Assembly (NCBI GenBank): GCA_012295275.1
Contig: CM022678.1
Span: 8,896,659 to 8,960,658, forward strand
Length of the DNA: 64,000 nt
Reading direction: 5' to 3'
DNA from: Chrysomallon squamiferum
Taxonomy: Eukaryota; Mollusca; Gastropoda; Neomphalida; Peltospiridae
A program made the position numbers and the translations under genes. Below are positions 61,079 to 64,000 of this stretch, in pieces. The first letter of the stretch is position 1. Every line of letters starts with the position of its first letter. Below the pieces are notes generated by a model that saw only the letters and a list, made by a program, of their open reading frames with translations, did not search any database and had not been told where the DNA came from.

Positions 61079-61580
61079 TACTGGCAGGCAAGTAAATTCA
61101 TTGGTAGGGAGACACAATAAGGACATTTTGGAGATAACATTATTATGAATGAACACAGGGATAGAGCAGTGGACAGAAAGCTGTTTGTTTTGATTATCAA
61201 TGACATATTAATTGTAAAATAATTCCTAAAAGCTAAGAATACTAAATATATTTCAATATACTCAGTCTTTCAAGGTAATTTCTTTTCACAATTCTGTATA
61301 TAAAAATATTAAAAATATTTCAGTATCCATGCATTGTCATTTATTCCTAAATTTACTGTCATTTTTAAATACATTTTTAAATCTGGTTTCAAAAGTCCAA
61401 TAAAAATCTCTTTCTATAAACCTGCCTGTCTACATGAGAATCTCTCAGTTGTACATTTGTACATATTTCTATCATCCTTTCTGTCTCAACTAACAAAGCA
61501 CACCAACCTCTACCCATCTCATTGTCAGTTCTGTTTATCTATCCATCATCTACATGTATATGCTGCTGTCAGTCTATGTG
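61079..61580. other. unique DNA, no gene seen
   Basis: Nothing recognised. Confidence 0.4.
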
Positions 61581-61610
61581 TGTGTGTGTTTTGTCATCTC
61601 TCTCTCTTGC

Positions 61611-61628
61611 TCTCACACACACACACAT

Positions 61629-61666
<38 letters not shown>
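61611..61666. repeat. (CA)n microsatellite
   Basis: One ATAA interruption. Confidence 0.96.
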
Positions 61667-61668
<2 letters not shown>

Positions 61669-61756
61669 CTAAACTATTCTGTTATTTTGTAAAGTATTTA
61701 TTTCAAAGAATCTAAAATCTAAAATCAACTTGTACACAGTCCAATGTAATCAAACA

Positions 61757-61757
<1 letters not shown>

Positions 61758-61830
<73 letters not shown>

Positions 61831-61857
61831 GTAGTAGTAGTAGTAGTAGTAGTAGTT
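61758..61857. repeat. (ATT)n(GTA)n compound microsatellite
   Basis: ATT to 61830, then GTA to 61855. Confidence 0.97.
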
Positions 61858-61954
61858 GAAGTAACAGAAGTAGTACTATTATTAAGACAAAAATCGAAAA
61901 GAGATAGTGCACGCTTTTCAAACAAATATGTAGACAAGATAAATCAATTAACAA

Positions 61955-62275
61955 AAGAATAAATAAATAAATAAATAAATAAATAAATATGTTACGGTCT
62001 CTCTAAGTGAATTTTGTTCTTTTTCAGATTTTTCTTCAGCAGTGATAAAACTCGTTTGTATAGTCGACTCACACAGAAAACGTTCAATCTCGAATATCAT
62101 TTGGAAATTCCCAGATCTATTTTTGGAAAGTGCGCTTTTATAATTTTTACGAGAAAAAACGGAAGTTAATGTGAAACTTATATTCTGTTTTTATGTTTCC
62201 ATATATTATATTGTATTACATTACATTACATTACATTACATTATACCTGTATTACATTACATTATGTTAAGTTGT
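61955..62275. repeat. (AAAT)n and (ATTAC)n microsatellites with unique DNA between
   Basis: AAAT at 61959-61988; ATTAC pentamers at 62215-62262. The 220 bp between them is unique and CpG-containing. Confidence 0.85.
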
Positions 62276-62421
62276 ACAGGACTGTTGTACGCATGTTATA
62301 ACAATGAATAATCAAAATCCCATCTTGAACAAAACACATACGTAAGTACTCCATCTTTATTCTCCAGGAAATAAATAAATAAAGACAAATGGTCTATGTA
62401 ATATTTACTGATATATATATT

Positions 62422-62452
<31 letters not shown>

Positions 62453-62617
62453 AACAACAACAACAACAAACAAACTCACAGGGAGGGATACATATCCAAA
62501 CACAACAACAACAACAACATACCAAAGAGGTATAACTCAACTACAGTTCGGTAGATACCGCTCAGCGAAATAAAATATTTACTACTTTGCTTTTTTGTTG
62601 TTGTTATTTTTGCTTTA

Positions 62618-62622
<5 letters not shown>
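62276..62622. other. unique DNA with poly-A and (CAA)n
   Basis: Poly-A at 62432-62453, CAA units at 62454-62470 and 62501-62518. Confidence 0.7.

Positions 62623-62693
<71 letters not shown>
62623..62693. repeat. (ATT)n microsatellite
   Basis: About 70 bp, pure. Confidence 0.97.
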
Positions 62694-64000
62694 TGTTTGT
62701 AGAGAGCTTGAAGAAATTTAAAATTTTTAAAATTAAAATTTAACAAATGCCTTTGTAGTTAAAAAAATATATATATATAAATATTTCTTCCTGCTATTTA
62801 ACTTTTTTCGAGAACTGAGTGGAATAAAAAGAAACTGTGGAGTAGCTGGTAATAGATTATGAACTAAATTTAATAATCTCATCAGTGACTTTCTTCAAGC
62901 CTGTTAGACATAAAACATTGATTCAGTTTTTAAATTATATAATGGACTCTGTCAAAACCGGTCTTTTATTAGTCCGGATCTTTTGTAACGGAACTGATTC
63001 GAAATCCCGTCCAGCTATCAAAACACTAATTCTGATTTCGAGAGTAACTTGCAGAAGAAAAGAACAATTTAAATAGAATCACTTCTTAAACAATGACTGC
63101 AATTTATTACGACACAAAGATACAGCAGACAATTAAATATCTAAAATACTTAACCGATTTCAGCCAAATTTAGTTTAAAAAAAATAAATAAAGCAACAAC
63201 AAAAACCCCACAAAACAAAAGAGAAGCGAGTAAAACGGACGAAGCCCGACACACTTCACACTGACAAATTAACACAGGCCACCGTTTGTTCTCGTTTTTC
63301 TAGCCCACCTCTGTTGTACACTCTAACTACACCCTCCAGAGTTATCCCCCTACAGCAGAATTATAAAATATAACAACACAGAACAACACTGTTATAATAC
63401 TTAAGACACACATTTTGCGTTTTCTTGTTGAATTCTAGAGTGTAAACATATTGCACTCTTACTGTACTTTGAAGTGAAATTAAGAGAAGAATATTCATGA
63501 AATCAACTGTGTAAACGGAGATATTTAGTATTTGCAATTTAAGACAGGAAGATAAACAGTGTGTGTGTGTGTGTGTGTTTGTGTGTTATAGGAAATGTTG
63601 TTTTTATCAAGAAATATGTGTAATTATTGAACTGAAAGCAAAGTGGATAGAGGTGGTGATGGTCTATTGGAACCCTAGGTATCGACAGAGGCTAGCATCT
63701 GTAGAAAAAATAAACTGTGACATTAAAGACATGTTTGTTTGTTGGTTAGGAGAAAACAATACAGCTGAATGGACTGCTGGACACATATTTAAGTCTGTGT
63801 GTTTGGGTGTGGGTGTGTAAATAGACATGGATAAGATTTTGTGTGTTTTGATAGGAATGTAATCCAAAATGCATGTTTGTTTTTTCTTGAATCTTTAAAA
63901 TCCAAAATAAGATCACATTTATTTATTTATTTATTTATTTATAATAAACAGTTAAAACTTGTCTTTGATTTTTCATTTTATTTTCTATGTTACAACGCAA
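62694..64000. other. unique DNA, no gene confirmed
   Basis: A (GT)n run at 63560-63590 and (TTTA)n at 63917-63944. An 85-codon plus frame at 63563-63820 begins in the GT run; its later part has mixed composition (KAKWIEVVMVYWNPRYRQRL) but no splice or homology support. CpG is slightly higher at 63200-63300. Confidence 0.45.

Overview
This is a 64 kb piece of AT-rich animal genomic DNA. It has spliced gene fragments with GT/AG introns, very long microsatellites, many unrelated minisatellite arrays, and remnants of a Ty3/Gypsy-like retrotransposon, a non-LTR retrotransposon (LINE) and hAT-type DNA transposons. I see no operons, rRNA or CRISPR. The mix of long GA, CA, ATAC and ATT tracts with minisatellites suggests a marine invertebrate, most likely a mollusc. 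That is an inference; nothing here fixes the species.

Layout. 1-4 kb: a 15-bp minisatellite, a 114-bp satellite running into a 200-N gap, CA-rich DNA and trinucleotide arrays. 4.8 kb: one candidate minus-strand exon. 5.6-9.2 kb: four minisatellite arrays (69, 46, 25 and 39 bp units) around three candidate plus-strand exons at 7.8-8.3 kb. 11.5-30.1 kb: two tandem copies of one segment (A, 11.48-18.90 kb; B, 19.96-30.05 kb), separated by a second 200-N gap and about 0.85 kb of unique DNA. Each copy holds the same minus-strand gene fragment and a Gypsy-like gag/protease remnant followed by a 68-bp array. 30.6-35.3 kb: a palindrome-ended hAT-type MITE, a 0.9 kb 48-bp array, a 41-bp array and a 1.2 kb 32-bp array. 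36-39.8 kb: homopolymer and GA tracts. 40.0 kb: a candidate last exon. 40.8-46.4 kb: LINE fragments on both strands. 49.0-51.2 kb: a decayed hAT transposon with recognisable ends. 51.6-56.4 kb: exons of an unrecognised plus-strand gene, with an internally duplicated exon. 56.8-64 kb: AT-rich DNA with degenerate repeats and microsatellites.

The best-supported gene is the one duplicated in A and B. Five exons in copy A join with consistent splice phases into one open frame. Copy B has an extra upstream exon but two single-base frameshifts. I do not recognise the protein family. The tandem arrangement is either a real segmental duplication or two haplotypes joined end to end in the assembly; sequence alone cannot decide.

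Most long open reading frames in the window come from repeats (GA gives Ser/Leu or Arg/Glu, GT gives Cys/Val, ATT gives Tyr/Leu/Ile) and are not called as genes. I found no undescribed system that I can defend.
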